Shown here in pieces: positions 54,399-63,559 of a stretch of DNA of 64,000 nucleotides. The notes below the pieces were generated by a model that worked only from the letters and a program-made list of their open reading frames with translations, made no database searches and was not told the origin of the DNA. Origin of the DNA: Vibrio mimicus CAIM 602 (GTDB taxonomy: Bacteria > Pseudomonadota > Gammaproteobacteria > Enterobacterales > Vibrionaceae). The translations under genes and the position numbers were made by a program. Location of the stretch: assembly GCF_000338875.1 (NCBI RefSeq), contig NZ_AOMO01000027.1, forward strand, positions 1 to 64,000, written 5' to 3'. Position 1 is the stretch's first letter; each line of letters opens with the position of its first letter.

Positions 54399-54746
54399 TT
54401 AACGAAACTGCGGCATATAATCGAGGTTTGCTTCAATCGTCTCTTCCAAGGCTTTTTCTAGAACCGTACCAGTTGTGGACAATGGATTGAGAATCAAGGC
54501 TCGGTGTGCTGCATTTCGGTTACCAGTCACCGCAGCGTCTACGGTAAGTGATTCAAATTCTTTCATTAATTGAATTAAACGCAGAGTATCTGACGGAAAC
54601 GGTGCAACATTTAATGCCACAGGCCCTGATCGTGTGATCATGCAACTCACTTCAACCGTGCAGTCGTCTGGCAAGCCAGCAATCGTGCCATTGTTGCGCG
54701 TGTTCACGTGCATGATGGTACGCTTATCGTTGTAAATGGAGCTCAT
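54399..54746 (-). pseudogene. C-terminal fragment of a GH4 6-phospho-beta-glucosidase
   Basis: Only about the last 115 residues of a GH4 (CelF/ChbF-like) NAD-dependent glycosidase remain. Matching blocks: SSIYNDKRTIMHVNTRNNG, IAGLPDDCTVEVSCMITRSG, LTVDAAVTGNRNAA, HRALILNPLSTTGTV. A whole GH4 enzyme is about 440 residues with an N-terminal Rossmann domain, which is missing. The homology stops where the LysR fragment begins, so the 5' two-thirds were lost by rearrangement. The remaining ORF starts by chance with an ATG at the junction and has no obvious ribosome site. Confidence 0.82.
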
Positions 54747-55416
54747 TAGTTCACATGCTGCTTCCGAGTTGCGTAGCGAACTTTATATCGGAGTTGCTCC
54801 GACGTTTGCTCAGAGTTGGCTATTACCACGTATGGTTGAGTTCCAGCGTTTGTATCCTTCTCTCAATGTTAAGCTGCGAGTGAAAGCCAGCCGATTAGAT
54901 TTCCAGCATGAACCAGTGGATATCGCGATTTACTACAGTGATAGCGAGCATCCGAGCTTTTATCACCAAAGACTGTTTGATGAAGTGTTAGTCCCTGTTT
55001 GTAACCCAGAATACTACGATATACATTTCTCTGAGAATGGTGACTCTGTTAGCCAATTTGCTTCGATGACGTTTATTCATTGCACTGAATCTCTCGAAGC
55101 AAGTGAACCCAATCATGAATGGAAAATTTGGCTTGAAAGCCAGAATAATATCGAACTTAAATCACTTGATGTGATGGAAAGAACTTACCTGTTTAATCAC
55201 TCAGACATGGCGATGATCGCCGCCCAAAATAGTATGGGGGTTGCAATGGCACGAGAGTCATTAGTGCAAACCAGTTTAGCCAATGGTGAACTGGTTGCGC
55301 CTTTTGAACGTGTAAGCGCAGGGCGAGGATACGACTTAATTTGTTTGAATGGTCAGCAACATAGGCCGAAAAATGCTGCGTTTATCGAGTGGTTAAGCAC
55401 CCAACTACACCATTAA
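54736..55416 (+). pseudogene. LysR-family regulator, effector domain only (5' end deleted)
   Basis: 226 residues matching only the C-terminal effector domain of a GcvA/AmpR-like LysR protein: LYIGVAPTFAQSWLLPRMVE, VDIAIYYSDSEHP, MAMIAAQNSMGVAMARE, PKNAAFIEWL. The roughly 85-residue winged helix is absent, so it cannot bind DNA. Its 5' end overlaps the 5' end of the GH4 fragment at 54736-54746, so a breakpoint lies within about 54736-54760. Confidence 0.8.
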
Positions 55417-55645
55417 CCTTGAGCTTCGAGCGAACTGTAATCATTGATATGGGCTGACCTTCAATCACGCAAACTTGGGTGCGTGGGTGAGGGTAGCGCG
55501 TGACGTTTCCATCATGGCTTGTTCGGCATCACTGGAACTATTCCAGTTTTATCTTTTTATTCTGAATTTATCTGTATTTTATTCATTTCTAACGATTACT
55601 TAGCATGTCAATCACTAAAACAACGACACAACGCTAGGTAATTCA

Positions 55646-56470
55646 ATGTCCCCATCTAATCTTGCCTCTGTACTCAAGTACCGGCAGTCAGAAAATATCA
55701 TCATCACCAGTGAGCTCGAAAAATGGCACTTGGATGGTTTATTCGATCGAACCATTGATGCGGTTCGCGTGCCCGGATATTTCTCGCAACAGGCCGCGCA
55801 CGACATCGCTAACAAAATTAAGCGCAGCGCATTCTTTGGTAATTACGTTAACGCGCCGAAAATTGGTCGCATAGGTCAGGCGTTTTTCGAATGTCAGAAT
55901 GATGAGGTTTCTTTGAGCCGTTATCGTGAATTCGCAAACATCTGGATTAAAGAAATGCGCAAGGAAGTGAGTCCATTTCTTTCTCCAATTGACCGTTTGC
56001 GGTTAGAACTCAGTGAAGTGTGGCCTTCATACTGCAACCTTGCCGAAATTGGTGGTCATAAGCTTTTTGCTGGATTAGTTAGAGAGTTCAAAGCGGGTTC
56101 TTATGCTGAGCCACACAATGATGTGCTGAGCTGGGACTTGGTGAGTGGAATGCATTCCGGTATTACCAACCAGCTTGCCGCCAATGTGTATTTGGAAACT
56201 TCGGAGCAAGGTGGCGAATTACGCTTATGGCACGAATGGCCAGAGTCTAAAGAAGCCTACAACGCGATACGTATTGAAGGTAGCTATGGTGTTAAAGCTG
56301 AACAGTTGAACGGCGGCTATTTAGAAATCACTCCAGAAGTGGGTGAGCTTATTCTATTTAACCCAACTCGTATTCATTCCGTTGAGAAAATTCAACAAGG
56401 CTCCAGATTGACGTGGTCATGCTTCATTGGTTTGGAAGATCACAACAAAGCACTGCAAGTTTGGAGTTAA
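55646..56470 (+). CDS. 2-oxoglutarate/Fe(II)-dependent oxygenase
   Basis: 274 residues, cytoplasmic. The iron-binding triad of the double-stranded beta-helix fold is clear: His157 and Asp159 in YAEPHNDVLS, His244 in RIHSVEKI, with Arg254 (GSRLTWSCF) placed to bind 2-oxoglutarate. ATG 55646 follows AGG. First gene of a six-gene operon; the next gene starts five bases after its stop. In this setting it probably hydroxylates a free or activated amino acid. The precise substrate is unknown. Its N-terminal 130 residues do not match a domain I know. Confidence 0.82.
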   Translation: MSPSNLASVLKYRQSENIIITSELEKWHLDGLFDRTIDAVRVPGYFSQQAAHDIANKIKRSAFFGNYVNAPKIGRIGQAFFECQNDEVSLSRYREFANIWIKEMRKEVSPFLSPIDRLRLELSEVWPSYCNLAEIGGHKLFAGLVREFKAGSYAEPHNDVLSWDLVSGMHSGITNQLAANVYLETSEQGGELRLWHEWPESKEAYNAIRIEGSYGVKAEQLNGGYLEITPEVGELILFNPTRIHSVEKIQQGSRLTWSCFIGLEDHNKALQVWS

Positions 56471-56474
56471 TTCT

Positions 56475-57206
56475 ATGACGATACCTAAGTACCTTTTGGA
56501 TACCTATCAAGCGGAAAGTACCGCAACGATCACTCAGGTGGTGGAAATGGATGACACGGTTGCTGTGTACTGCGACAGCTCTATTTTTTACCCTCAAGGT
56601 GGTGGACAGCCGTGTGATCTTGGCAGCCTTGAAATTAACGGTGTCGCTTACCGAGTTCATCATACGGAAATGACAGAAGAGGGTATTGCCCATGTGTTGG
56701 AATCCCATCCTTCACTGCTCGTGAGTCATGGGATGCAGTGTGTGCAGCGTATCGACATGAAGCGTCGCCTGATCAATGCCAAATCACACACTGCAGGGCA
56801 TTTAATTTCTCACATCATTGAGGAGATGGATAACAACCTATCACCCGCGAAAGGGCATCATTACCCCGGTGATTCCTATATTGAGCTGATTGAGAGTGAG
56901 AGAACTAACGATAATTTCTCGGTAGAGCTGATTAACGAGCAGATTAATTTACTGGTTAACCGAGCGCCAAGAGCCATTCAATCTATAGAGCTGGATTTGG
57001 CGGAAGTGCAATCACTGCGGCCTTTACTGTGTAAATTCATTCCACAAAGCACCCAAATTCGCATGATCGCTATCGATGGGTTTACTCCCGTACCTTGTGG
57101 TGGTACGCACGTTGTGAGTACCACTGAGCTAAATGGTCTTCAAGTGACCCGCATAAAACGTAAGAAAGATCGCATTAAAGTTAGTTATTCAATTCACGGA
57201 GGTTAA
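56475..57206 (+). CDS. AlaX-type trans-editing protein (alanyl-tRNA editing domain)
   Basis: 243 residues. Family motifs: YPQGGGQPCD (about 40-48), zinc ligands His105 and His109 in SHTAGHLISH, and Cys208 with His212 in CGGTHVVS. Free AlaX proteins remove wrong amino acids (Ser, Gly) from tRNA-Ala. No alanyl-tRNA synthetase aminoacylation domain is fused. GGAG precedes ATG 56475, and the TAA stop overlaps the next ATG (TAATG). Placed inside a biosynthetic operon, it may clear a product-derived amino acid from tRNA, or it may even bind the amino acid as part of synthesis. Confidence 0.88.
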   Translation: MTIPKYLLDTYQAESTATITQVVEMDDTVAVYCDSSIFYPQGGGQPCDLGSLEINGVAYRVHHTEMTEEGIAHVLESHPSLLVSHGMQCVQRIDMKRRLINAKSHTAGHLISHIIEEMDNNLSPAKGHHYPGDSYIELIESERTNDNFSVELINEQINLLVNRAPRAIQSIELDLAEVQSLRPLLCKFIPQSTQIRMIAIDGFTPVPCGGTHVVSTTELNGLQVTRIKRKKDRIKVSYSIHGG

Positions 57207-57840
57207 TGATGGATTTCGCTACTGCTCTGTTTTCTATCCTGACCATCCATCTAATGGCTTCTATTTCACCCGGCCCAGACTTCGTTGTGGTGTCTCAAAA
57301 AACCCTGCTTCAGGCCGAAAAGCCGGAATTCTTTGCGGGGTGGGAGTTTGTGTGGGGTTGCTATTTCACATGGGTTATTCCATCGCGGGATTAACGGCGG
57401 TGCTTGAGCGTTCGGCGTGGTTGACCCAAGGCATTGGTATTTTTGGGGGGAGTTATCTGGTTTTTCTTGGATATAAATCCATCAAAGGGTCATTCTCTGG
57501 CGAAATAGCACCATCAGGTGAACAAGGAAGCGACACCGCTGCAAAATCTGCGTTTTGGAGCGGATTGATCGTGAATATTTTCAATCCCAAGGCGGCGATC
57601 TATTTCATCTCTCTTTTCTCCATCATTATTTCTCCATCAATGAGCATTGAGAAATTGTTATTAGTCATTGTCTCGATTATTGCAGTGCAAATGGCGTGGT
57701 ATTTGGCCTTTATTTTCATTGTTACCATTCCAAGTGTTCGGGTGAAGTTTGATAGTAAGGTCTATCTTATCGACCGCGTTCTAGGAGCATTCATGCTCAT
57801 GATGGGGCTGTATATGATTGCCACTTATTCCATTGGTTAG
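57206..57840 (+). pseudogene. LysE/RhtB-family amino-acid exporter, frameshifted
   Basis: Starts at ATG 57206 (overlapping the AlaX stop) or 57209 after GGAGG. The RhtB signature SPGPDFVVVSQKTLL is followed by nonsense (AEKPEFF...) and a stop near 57394; the other frame reads KAGILCGVGVCVGLLFHMGYS and runs to 57840 with NPKAAIYFISLF. Adding one G at 57313-57314 (CAG GGC for CAG GC) gives TLLQGRKAGILCG and a normal protein of about 211 residues, six helices. Likely exports an amino acid or the pathway product. Possibly a sequencing error. Confidence 0.85.
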
Positions 57841-57917
57841 TCGCAGATGTTTAAGCGCCTAAGAAACAGCGTTACACGTTGAGCGTAACATTCACCCTAT
57901 CCACGGAATGGAAAACC

Positions 57918-59317
57918 ATGACGAAAATTAAAAATATCGCCATTATCGGCGCGGGGCCTAGCGGGCTGTCTGCGTATCTACAACTGGTAAAAGAGCAACA
58001 CACAGAACTTTCATCGATTACGCTTTTCGACCCTCAAGGGGTTGGAAAAAGTTTCAGTTTTCATACGGATTTGGCCTCGTCTTTAACCAACACCAGTGTC
58101 GGCGTTACCTCTTTGTACGCTGATGACAAACTGGATTATTTCAAATGGCTTCGGGATAAGAAGCCAGAACTTAACGTCACTTGTTCTGATTTCATCAGCC
58201 GATTTTATTTCAGTGAATACTGCCTAGATCGCTTTCAACAATCGAAAGACTACGCGGCGTCATTTGGATGCTCTACGTTGGTGGAACGCTCGGAAGTGAA
58301 AGCGCTAGCGTATAAAAATGAGAGGATGATAGTCACGAATCAATACGACATCGACTTTGTATTTGATGCCGTGATCCTTGCAACAGGTATTCGCACGTCT
58401 ATCCCAAATGAGATTGAACAAGAGTGTGAAAACTTCATTGCAACGCCTTACCCAGAGCGCCATTTTCTATCACGTGTGAATAATCACAGTAACGTCTTGA
58501 TCCTTGGTTCAAAGCTGTCGGCCATTGATGTCGCGGTTGCTATTCACAATCACTATCCCGATGCGAACATGACGATGGTATCGCGCTCCGGTGAATTGCC
58601 TTCGGTGCGGGACTCATTACTGATTAAAAAACCTAGCCTTTTAGATTTAAATATTCTGAGTCGTTTGAGTGCCCCCTCTTATTATCGAGAAGCGAACGTT
58701 GTTGAAAAGCTTGGGCGAGATATTGCTAACTGCAAATCAAATCAGAATGATTGGGAAGACATTGTGGGTCAGTTTATTGAGGAGTTTAATGAGCAGATCC
58801 CTTTGATGCCCACGACACGTCAGCTCGAACTTTCTACACAGTTTCACTATTTCATCAAGCACTATGTATCTTCTTTCCCTCTTAAAAATGCCGAGATTGT
58901 ACTCAAAGCCACAACATCGGGCAGGCTCCACATTATCCAGAAGAATTTGGCTGAATATCTTTGCATTCAAGACAATAAAGTGTGTGGGAACAACGTAGGT
59001 GTTATTGAACCCTACGACTTGGTGATTAATGCATCAGGCATCTCTCATAAGCCATTGAACGATGAATTAATTGGAGCCCTTTCTGCATTCTCAGTACGCC
59101 GAAATAAATCGGGTGGGCTTAGCTTGATGCCAGCACAATGAAAGTTCGTTCCGACAATAATGTGGTTCCGCTGTACGTGATTGGTGGACCCGCAACCGGA
59201 GAAGTTCCCATCATCAATTACGTGCGCTCTTCCGTTATTCAAGCGGAAAAAATTGTTTCTCATATCGCGATGTCTGATCGCCAAACGAAAATGGGGTTGT
59301 TGAGTCATTATGCTTAA
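57918..59317 (+). pseudogene. FAD/NAD(P)-binding oxidoreductase, frameshifted near the C-terminus
   Basis: First Rossmann motif IAIIGAGPSGLSAYLQL for FAD, a second VLILGSKLSAIDVAV for NAD(P), and the closing INASGISHKPLNDELIG. The arrangement (FDPQGVGKSFSFHTD) resembles the FAD-NAD(P)-binding family PF13454, often found with biosynthetic clusters, more than classic Baeyer-Villiger enzymes. The frame stops at 59141; adding one G at about 59125 gives SGGLSLDASTMKVRSDNN, then VVPLYVIGGPATGEVP and a stop at 59315-59317, about 466 residues. The end overlaps the next gene by eight bases. ATG 57918 preferred over an in-frame upstream start. N-hydroxylation or oxidation of an amine is inference. Confidence 0.78.
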
Positions 59318-60167
59318 ATATAAAGAAATCATTGCGTTCTGCATTTTCTTTTCACTGTCTTTTGTCTTTATGTCAAAAGTGGTGAAAAGTGTGGACCCCA
59401 TTGTGTCGACCTTTATTACCTACGGGTTAGCTGCCGTGTTCTTTTTTATTATCAATGTGCAAAGCCGCCAGGTGATATGGGGGGTTCTGGTTAGCCAAAA
59501 GAAGTTGGTTTTAAAAATCAATTTGTCGACATTAATCAATACGGTATTGGCGTTTTATGTCGTGCTTTACATTAGCCCAATCGCCTACATCATGGTGTTT
59601 TTCTCAGGGCTGTCGTTTTTCAATATGCTTCATAACCGAAAAGCGATAAGCCACCTTGAGATCTCCGTGAATATCGTAGCGATGGTGCTTGCGATTGCTG
59701 TGTCGTTTTTGATTTCAGATGCGGCCCCTCAAGACACCGTGGTTGGCTTGGGGTTAACACTCATTTCAACGCTTTTTGGTGCTTTTTACATGAGAGAAAG
59801 TGCGAATTTACACAAAGAAACAGGAATCTCTGCCTCGCAAATCCTCTCAGTCCGATTCTTTTTTGTCATCATTTTATGTGGCCTTTACAGCTTGTTTGTT
59901 ATTGGTCAGCAAGGTCTAGCCTTCAACGACTTGGCATTACTGTGTTTAATTGCGGTGACAGGCAGCATTGTGCCTTTGTTCTTGATGCAAAAATCGATTA
60001 AGAAACTTGGTGCCAAAGTGACAGCACAATTTACCCCGTTGACGCCCATTCTTTGCCTGCTGTTTATGAGCTTGGTAGAAAACCAACGCTTCTCTGTTTT
60101 AGAAATTGGCTTAACTCTCCTGATTGCGTTGACAATGCTTTATCAGGCCACTCTGAAAACCGCATAA
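59310..60167 (+). CDS. EamA-like ten-helix exporter
   Basis: 285 residues, about ten membrane helices in two EamA-type halves (start ILFKEIIAFCIFFSLSFVF-like, second half VVGLGLTLISTLFGAFYM and LMQKSIKKLGAKVTAQFTPL). Start overlaps the oxidoreductase end by eight bases, so translation is linked to it. A second exporter in the operon, with a different fold from the LysE-type one; probably moves a product or intermediate. Confidence 0.8.
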   Translation: MLKYKEIIAFCIFFSLSFVFMSKVVKSVDPIVSTFITYGLAAVFFFIINVQSRQVIWGVLVSQKKLVLKINLSTLINTVLAFYVVLYISPIAYIMVFFSGLSFFNMLHNRKAISHLEISVNIVAMVLAIAVSFLISDAAPQDTVVGLGLTLISTLFGAFYMRESANLHKETGISASQILSVRFFFVIILCGLYSLFVIGQQGLAFNDLALLCLIAVTGSIVPLFLMQKSIKKLGAKVTAQFTPLTPILCLLFMSLVENQRFSVLEIGLTLLIALTMLYQATLKTA

Positions 60168-60185
60168 TTTCAAGGATGAAATAAA

Positions 60186-61418
60186 ATGACCAAAGCTATG
60201 ATATTTCTCTCAACGAGGCAGTTAACTCAGGTTGATTTTTCAATGCCTCTTTTCAATAGTTATGACCTTATTGTCATCGCTTCAGCTCAAGAGCTAGACA
60301 AATTGCCTTCGCATATTGCGGCGGTTTTTTCTCGTCAATTTCCAGTATCCATTACGGCAAATGATGGCGTGATCGTCGAATACGATAATCAAGAGATTGC
60401 TCATGTTGTGGGTTTGATTCAAGCCTCGTACCCCGATATCGATTTCATCTGTTTTGATGAAGGTAATGTCGAGCTTACACATGCACTGCGTCACAACTCT
60501 TTCAATGACAGTGAACTTGAACGGTTTCGAGATAAGGTGACTATGAAACAATGGTTATCTGCACAACACATCACCACACCACGCTTTTTGGAAACGTTGG
60601 ATGATGAACAAGGCTATCGTTCTATAGAATCGGTTCTTGGTTCACCTTTTGTGGTGAAACCCAAGCGTTCGGCTGGTTCAAATAACATTTATATCGTTCG
60701 CACTGAAGGCGATTTCATCGAGATGAGATCGCAGGTTGGATGTGCTTTCAACGAATACGAAGTGGAAGAGTATATTGAGGGTGATTTGTATCATTGTGAT
60801 ATCGCGATTTGGCAAGGTGAAAGCCTCTTCTCGGAATGTACGGAATATCTATGTCCCACGATAGATTTTCAATCTGGTTCACCGCTTGGCGGAAGGGTTA
60901 TGGATGTTGAGAGTATTTTGCGGCAGCGACTCATCGAGTTTGCCGAAAATGCCTTATCTGTGCTGAAGGCGAGAGATGGTGTTTATCACATGGAAATATT
61001 CGTGCGGCAGAATAGCACTCAGGACTTGGTTTTTTTGGAAGTCGGGGCGAGGCCACCCGGTATGTTGGTGACGACCATGTATGAGAAAGCGACGGGAGTT
61101 AACCTGCTCAATCTGGATATTATGATTCAAACACATTCAGTACCTGCTGTGTTTCACTTTTCCAGACAACAACATGCGTTCTATTTGGTGTATCCCAAAG
61201 GTACGGGGCGCGTTGAGCGGCTCAATGCCCCTCCAACGCATGATCAACTGAGTATGCGTTTTTTCAATCAGGCTTCGGTTGGTGAAATTCACCAAGGTTG
61301 TTTTTCTAACCTCGATTTCTGTGCTCACGTTACCTGTTGTGGAAATGATAAATCAACTGTCGATCAGGCGTTTGAACAGATGAGTAAATTTAAACCCGTG
61401 CATTATGCTGTTAACTGA
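60186..61418 (+). CDS. ATP-grasp carboxylate-amine ligase
   Basis: 410 residues. N-terminal alpha/beta domain, then an ATP-grasp core: FVVKPKRSAGSNNIYIV (ATP-binding Lys), EYEVEEYIEGDLYHCDIAI, and the metal site GVYHMEIFV with VFLEVGARPPGM near 290-310. Such enzymes join an acyl-phosphate carboxylate to an amine, as in dipeptide (BacD-like) or amino-acid amide synthesis. ATG 60186 follows AAGGATG. Last gene of the operon; its 3' end overlaps the convergent regulator gene by eight bases. Confidence 0.85.
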   Translation: MTKAMIFLSTRQLTQVDFSMPLFNSYDLIVIASAQELDKLPSHIAAVFSRQFPVSITANDGVIVEYDNQEIAHVVGLIQASYPDIDFICFDEGNVELTHALRHNSFNDSELERFRDKVTMKQWLSAQHITTPRFLETLDDEQGYRSIESVLGSPFVVKPKRSAGSNNIYIVRTEGDFIEMRSQVGCAFNEYEVEEYIEGDLYHCDIAIWQGESLFSECTEYLCPTIDFQSGSPLGGRVMDVESILRQRLIEFAENALSVLKARDGVYHMEIFVRQNSTQDLVFLEVGARPPGMLVTTMYEKATGVNLLNLDIMIQTHSVPAVFHFSRQQHAFYLVYPKGTGRVERLNAPPTHDQLSMRFFNQASVGEIHQGCFSNLDFCAHVTCCGNDKSTVDQAFEQMSKFKPVHYAVN

Positions 61419-62148
61419 GCAGGGCTACCGCTTGGTTAATTTGCCTTAGGATTAGCTTGAGTTCATTTTTATAGTCTGACCGAAATTTTTCATCGGTCAG
61501 GCTATCTCCGACTCGCCAATAGATCGCGTAAAGAAGCACTTTGGTGATTTTCTCTCTGAGTTCGAACAATTCAATACTGTTGCCCGGCGCAGAATAACGG
61601 CGGAGGAAAGCATGATAGCAATCGTTCATTCTTCGAAAATGTTCCATCACAACCTCTTGATCTGGCTTGATAAACGATAACCCACTTTTGTCTTGCGTAA
61701 TATCGGCGGATTCGCTGTAGGCAATACAGGCTTCAATAATGGCGGTGATTTCTACTAGAAAAGCGTTTTTACTTTTATCATCGGTTTGCGCTTCGACAAG
61801 CGGCAGCCATTTGTTGGAAACTTTGTACCCTCGTCCACGCACGGTCACGATAAAATCTTCGATCATGACACTCTTTAAAACGGCACGTGCTTTGAACACG
61901 TATTTGTTGGCGATAATACTGTCTGGGCTATCTTCCATATGGAAGGTGGATTTCTGATCTCTGACAATATTACCTATATCGCTGTAGCTGATTAATGGCG
62001 CTTGAAGAGTGAAAAGGTGGTGAAGGAGAACCGAGATCGCCGCATCTTGGATAAAAACCTCTCGTCCAGACGATTTTAGTGTGCAGAGATGAGAATCAAG
62101 CGTGACACTTTTCGCGGTTTCTATGTTTTTGAATGTGATTTGACTCAT
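61411..62148 (-). CDS. ToxR/OmpR-type winged-helix regulator without receiver or membrane helix
   Basis: 245 residues. The N-terminal 110 residues form an OmpR/ToxR-type DNA-binding domain: ISYSDIGNIVRDQKS, SIIANKYVFKARAVLKSV and the wing IVTVRGRGYKVSNKW. The remaining helical half (FRRMNDCYHAFLRRYSAPGN) has no receiver aspartate and no membrane helix, so it is neither a normal response regulator nor a ToxR-type membrane protein. It ends inside the 3' end of the ATP-grasp gene and is likely the cluster regulator. Signal unknown. Confidence 0.75.
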   Translation of the reverse strand: MSQITFKNIETAKSVTLDSHLCTLKSSGREVFIQDAAISVLLHHLFTLQAPLISYSDIGNIVRDQKSTFHMEDSPDSIIANKYVFKARAVLKSVMIEDFIVTVRGRGYKVSNKWLPLVEAQTDDKSKNAFLVEITAIIEACIAYSESADITQDKSGLSFIKPDQEVVMEHFRRMNDCYHAFLRRYSAPGNSIELFELREKITKVLLYAIYWRVGDSLTDEKFRSDYKNELKLILRQINQAVALLS

Positions 62149-62290
62149 TGTGATCCCTTGCTTCCTTCTGCCACCAACAGCGTTTTTTAGTTTTTGCTCT
62201 TTGAATCAAAAAGATATCACGCAACCTAGCCTGATGCTATTGCGTGAACAGGCTAATTGATTGATGCCTACCGAGTTCATTCCTATGCCG

Positions 62291-63142
62291 TCAGCTTTGC
62301 GAGCGAAATCGCTTAGGCGTTGTGCCCGTGTGCTTTTTAAAGGTTAGGGTAAAAGCGCGCTCTGATTCATAGCCGACTTGTTCGGCAATGTCATCAATAG
62401 GCAGCAGAGATTCTTGCAGCAATTCCTGCGCTTTTTGCATCCGAAGGTGAGTCAAATACTCAAACATCGGGCGGCCAACCAAAGCGGAAAAACGGTTCGC
62501 AAAAGCGGCGCGTGACATGCCAATTTGGTTAGCGAGCGATTCGAGTGTCCAACTCTGCTGAGGGTGAGCATGCAACAGTTGTAGTGCGCGAGCAATACGT
62601 TTGTCGTTCAATGCCTCTAAGAATGGACTGTTTTGTTCACGGCCAAAGTTAATTCGGATCAGCTCAACCAAAATGATCTCGGTCAGTTTATTCACAATCA
62701 ACTCAGAACCGGGGCCTTGCGATAGGTATTCCGCACTTAACTGATCAAAAGTGCTGCGCAGCCAAGGGTATTTAGCAAAGTCCTTGTCTCGCACTATCGT
62801 AACGCGGGGAAACACACTCAATAGTGGTGTAGTCGCCGTGCGCGTGAAGCTGAATGATCCACACAACAGCAGAGTTGACTCTTCAAAATCGGGCTTCCCT
62901 TTCACCGGAGACTGGCTGGAAAGTATATGTTCTTGGCCCGGGCCAAGAAAAATCAAATCCCCCGTTTCTAATCGTTCAATATAGCCATCCACATTTGCCC
63001 AACACGTGCCTCGTCGAATCATGTGAAAGTTGGCTTGTTCGGCATCATGAAAGTTTTTTGTCCAAGGTGCTTCGACCTGACTGCAAAAATAGACACTGCC
63101 AGATACCCGTATCGCGCGGAGAATGTCGCTCATCACTTCCAT
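62291..63142 (-). CDS. AraC-family regulator, RclR-like
   Basis: 283 residues: N-terminal cupin sensor and C-terminal AraC DNA-binding domain (WTLESLANQIGMSRAAFANR; IDDIAEQVGYESERAFTLTF). Cys20 (VYFCSQ) and Cys94 (TLLLCGSFSF) match, by eye, the two redox cysteines of E. coli RclR, a sensor of hypochlorous acid. It sits divergently next to a glutaredoxin gene and a DUF417/RclC-like gene, as expected for an RclR-like regulator. ATG 63142 follows AGAGG. Confidence 0.82.
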   Translation of the reverse strand: MEVMSDILRAIRVSGSVYFCSQVEAPWTKNFHDAEQANFHMIRRGTCWANVDGYIERLETGDLIFLGPGQEHILSSQSPVKGKPDFEESTLLLCGSFSFTRTATTPLLSVFPRVTIVRDKDFAKYPWLRSTFDQLSAEYLSQGPGSELIVNKLTEIILVELIRINFGREQNSPFLEALNDKRIARALQLLHAHPQQSWTLESLANQIGMSRAAFANRFSALVGRPMFEYLTHLRMQKAQELLQESLLPIDDIAEQVGYESERAFTLTFKKHTGTTPKRFRSQS

Positions 63143-63257
63143 TTGAATCCTCTCTTAGAATGTACGATCGATGTATTAATTCAAGATTATTGTGCATAGA
63201 TAGTACTGAGCGCAAGCCTTAAAGTAGCACCATACACAACACAACGAGGTCACCACC

Positions 63258-63512
63258 ATGCCGAAGATTGAAATTTACACCAAAAGCTACTGCCCCTATT
63301 GCAAAGCCGCAAAACAAACTTTGAACAGCATGGGGTTGAGCTATCGCGAAATCGAAGTCAGTGATAGTCAGGCTTTGTTTAACGAAATGCTTAACCGCAG
63401 CCAACGCAAAACCGTACCGCAAATTTTTGTGGGTGATGTACATATCGGCGGTTATGACGACTTAGTGATCGCGATTAAAAACGGCCAGTTTAAGAAGACG
63501 TTAGCTCGTTAA
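63258..63512 (+). CDS. grxC: Glutaredoxin 3-type protein
   Basis: 84 residues, cytoplasmic dithiol glutaredoxin. Active site YCPYCKAAKQTL, cis-Pro loop TVPQIFVGD and glycine pair HIGGYDDL are intact. GAGG precedes ATG 63258. Likely in one transcript with the membrane gene 47 bases downstream, under the RclR-like regulator. Confidence 0.88.
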   Translation: MPKIEIYTKSYCPYCKAAKQTLNSMGLSYREIEVSDSQALFNEMLNRSQRKTVPQIFVGDVHIGGYDDLVIAIKNGQFKKTLAR

Positions 63513-63559
63513 ACAAACGTAAAATGAATAGATAAATCAGATTGTTAAAGGAAGAAATC

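Noticed and set aside
54736..55416. LysR fragment as an active regulator of the biosynthetic operon
   Set aside because: The DNA-binding winged helix is missing, so it cannot act as a normal LysR regulator; the ToxR-type gene at 61411 is the better candidate.
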